Shown in pieces: positions 7,495-8,998 of a stretch of 8,998 nucleotides of DNA. The notes under the pieces were generated by a model. The model was not told the DNA's origin. It saw nothing but the letters and a program-made list of their open reading frames with translations, and searched no databases. Location of the stretch: assembly GCA_947644185.1 (NCBI GenBank), contig CANRZC010000082.1:1-8998 (forward strand), given 5' to 3'. How positions within the stretch are numbered: the first letter of the stretch is position 1; each line of letters opens with the position of its first letter. The translations under genes and the position numbers were made by a program. Source of the stretch: an uncultured Acetatifactor sp. GTDB taxonomy: Bacteria; Bacillota; Clostridia; Lachnospirales; Lachnospiraceae.

Positions 7495-8998
7495 TTAAAC
7501 TCCCTGGGAGTGTTGTGAGTGCGCCGCAGCCGCACCAATAAAGCCTTTAAACAGCGGATGGGGATGATTGGGGCGACTCTTAAACTCTGGATGATACTGC
7601 ACACCCAGATAAAAATTGCGTCCCGCCAGCTCTACTGTCTCCACTAATCTGCCATCAGGCGAAATACCGCTGATTACCAGGCCCTTGTCCTGCAAGATTT
7701 CTCTGTAATCATTGTTAAACTCATACCGATGCCTGTGACGCTCGCTAATAAGCTGACTTCCGTAACAGCGCTCCATCATGGTTCCTTCTTTAATGTGACA
7801 TGGATACGCCCCCAGTCGCAATGTCCCGCCTTTATCGATATCCCCGCTCTGCCCTGGCATAAAATCAATGACCTTGTTGCCACATTGCTCGTCAAATTCT
7901 CCCGAATTTGCATTTAAGATGCCAGCCACATTTCTCGCATATTCAATCACTGCCACCTGCATGCCCAGACAAATGCCAAAATAGGCAAGCCCCTTCTCCC
8001 TGGCATATCGAACTGCAAGTATCATTCCCTCAATTCCCCGGCTGCCAAAGCCACCTGGGACAAGGATACCGTCCAGACCTGCCAATCTCTCCTGGTAACT
8101 TTCCATGGTAAGCTCCTCAGAGTCAATCCAATGGATCTCTACCTTTGCCTCATGTTCATAGCCTGCATGGCGCAAGGCCTCTGCTACGGACAGGTAGGCA
8201 TCGTGCAGTCCCACATATTTTCCTACCAGGCCGATTTGAACCGTCCTTGTCCTCACCTTGCTGCGCTCCACCATCTGGATCCATTCTTCTAACTGTGGTG
8301 CAGGCGTCTCCAGCCCCAGTTCACGACATACCACCGCTGAAAAATTGGACTTCTCCAGCATCAGTGGCGCCTCATATAGATTTGACAGTGTAATATTTTC
8401 TATGACACAGTCCGGCTTTACATTGCAGAACAGAGAAATTTTCTTGAAAATCGCCTCCTCCAAAGGCTCGTCACAGCGCAGAACAATGATATTGGGATTG
8501 ATTCCCATCCCCTGCAATTCCTTCACGGAATGTTGCGTGGGCTTTGACTTGTGTTCGTCTGAGCCTCTGAGAAAGGGCACTAAAGTCACATGGATGAAGA
8601 GACTGTTTTCCCTGCCCACCTCCAGGGAAATCTGTCGCACTGCTTCGATGAAGGGCTGGGACTCAATATCGCCAATGGTACCGCCGATCTCTGTAATGAC
8701 AATATCCGCATCCGTCTTCTTCCCTACTCGATAGACAAACTCCTTGATTTCATTGGTGATATGCGGGATCACCTGAACCGTGGAGCCCAGATACTCTCCC
8801 CGCCGCTCCTTGTTCAATACATTCCAGTATACTTTGCCTGTGGTTAGGTTGGAGTATTTGTTCAGATCCTCGTCAATGAATCTCTCATAGTGGCCCAGAT
8901 CCAAATCCGTCTCTGTCCCATCCTCTGTTACATATACTTCTCCATGCTGATAAGGGCTCATGGTACCGGGATCCACATTGATATACGGATCCAGCTTC
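7495..8998 (-). CDS. pyrG: CTP synthase (glutamine-hydrolysing), 5' end beyond window
   Basis: The enzyme converts UTP to CTP with ATP and ammonia from glutamine, the last step of pyrimidine nucleotide synthesis. Five hundred codons are visible. The first complete one is the Lys of KLDPYINVDPGTMSP, which matches about residue 40 of the E. coli enzyme, so the P-loop-bearing N-terminus is missing and the full protein should be near 540 residues. Numbering from that Lys, ITEIGGTIGDIES (~101-113) and SKPTQHSVKEL (~151-161) belong to the synthetase domain. The C-terminal class I glutaminase domain has the LVPGGFGSRG oxyanion region, nucleophile C343 in GICLGMQ, and H469 and E471 in YHPEFKSRP, completing the triad. 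All visible active-site residues are intact. Any leader or attenuator control of pyrG would be outside the window. purF follows after 16 bases. Confidence 0.97.
   Translation of the reverse strand, partial: KLDPYINVDPGTMSPYQHGEVYVTEDGTETDLDLGHYERFIDEDLNKYSNLTTGKVYWNVLNKERRGEYLGSTVQVIPHITNEIKEFVYRVGKKTDADIVITEIGGTIGDIESQPFIEAVRQISLEVGRENSLFIHVTLVPFLRGSDEHKSKPTQHSVKELQGMGINPNIIVLRCDEPLEEAIFKKISLFCNVKPDCVIENITLSNLYEAPLMLEKSNFSAVVCRELGLETPAPQLEEWIQMVERSKVRTRTVQIGLVGKYVGLHDAYLSVAEALRHAGYEHEAKVEIHWIDSEELTMESYQERLAGLDGILVPGGFGSRGIEGMILAVRYAREKGLAYFGICLGMQVAVIEYARNVAGILNANSGEFDEQCGNKVIDFMPGQSGDIDKGGTLRLGAYPCHIKEGTMMERCYGSQLISERHRHRYEFNNDYREILQDKGLVISGISPDGRLVETVELAGRNFYLGVQYHPEFKSRPNHPHPLFKGFIGAAAAHSQHSQGV

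Noticed and set aside
7479..7604. N-terminal extension of purF by 42 codons
   Set aside because: It overlaps the end of pyrG and would put the catalytic Cys at residue 49, while a start with a plausible ribosome binding site gives a normal short propeptide.

Overview
The window looks like ordinary core chromosome of a low-to-medium GC Firmicute, most likely a gut Clostridia (Lachnospiraceae-like). The grounds are the strong AGGAG-type ribosome binding sites, a stand-alone RecD2-type helicase, an Fe-S-containing propeptide PurF of the Bacillus type, and a cytosolic GH38 alpha-mannosidase. The taxonomic call is an inference from protein character, not a database result. Every convincing gene lies on the minus strand, so transcription runs from high to low coordinates.

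In order of transcription: (1) pyrG, CTP synthase, enters from the right edge without its first ~40 codons and ends at 7495. (2) purF, amidophosphoribosyltransferase, follows after 16 bases, so the two nucleotide-synthesis genes probably share a transcript. (3) A strong hairpin with A/T-rich flanks (5984-6040) closes that unit. (4) A very good sigma-A promoter with an extended -10 (5872-5900) opens the next unit. (5) recD2 (helicase), nth (endonuclease III) and a large GH38 alpha-mannosidase follow. Each is separated from the next by 47 bases, and each has a clear AGGAG or AAGGAG site. The mannosidase runs off the left edge without its last codons.

Two start sites need correcting relative to the longest open frames. 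recD2 should start at 5824, because the longer frame begins upstream of the promoter -10 box. purF should start at 7478, because the longer frame would overlap pyrG and bury the catalytic Cys 49 residues inside the chain. The longest stretch between coding regions is 229 bases (5825-6053), and it is explained by the terminator, the promoter and the recD2 leader.

I see no RNA genes, mobile elements, CRISPR arrays, long repeats or evidence of a novel system. The points worth a second look are modest: two competing ATGs under the recD2 ribosome binding site, the Cys spacing of the endonuclease III cluster, the pairing of DNA-repair genes with a glycosidase, and a possible private promoter for that glycosidase.
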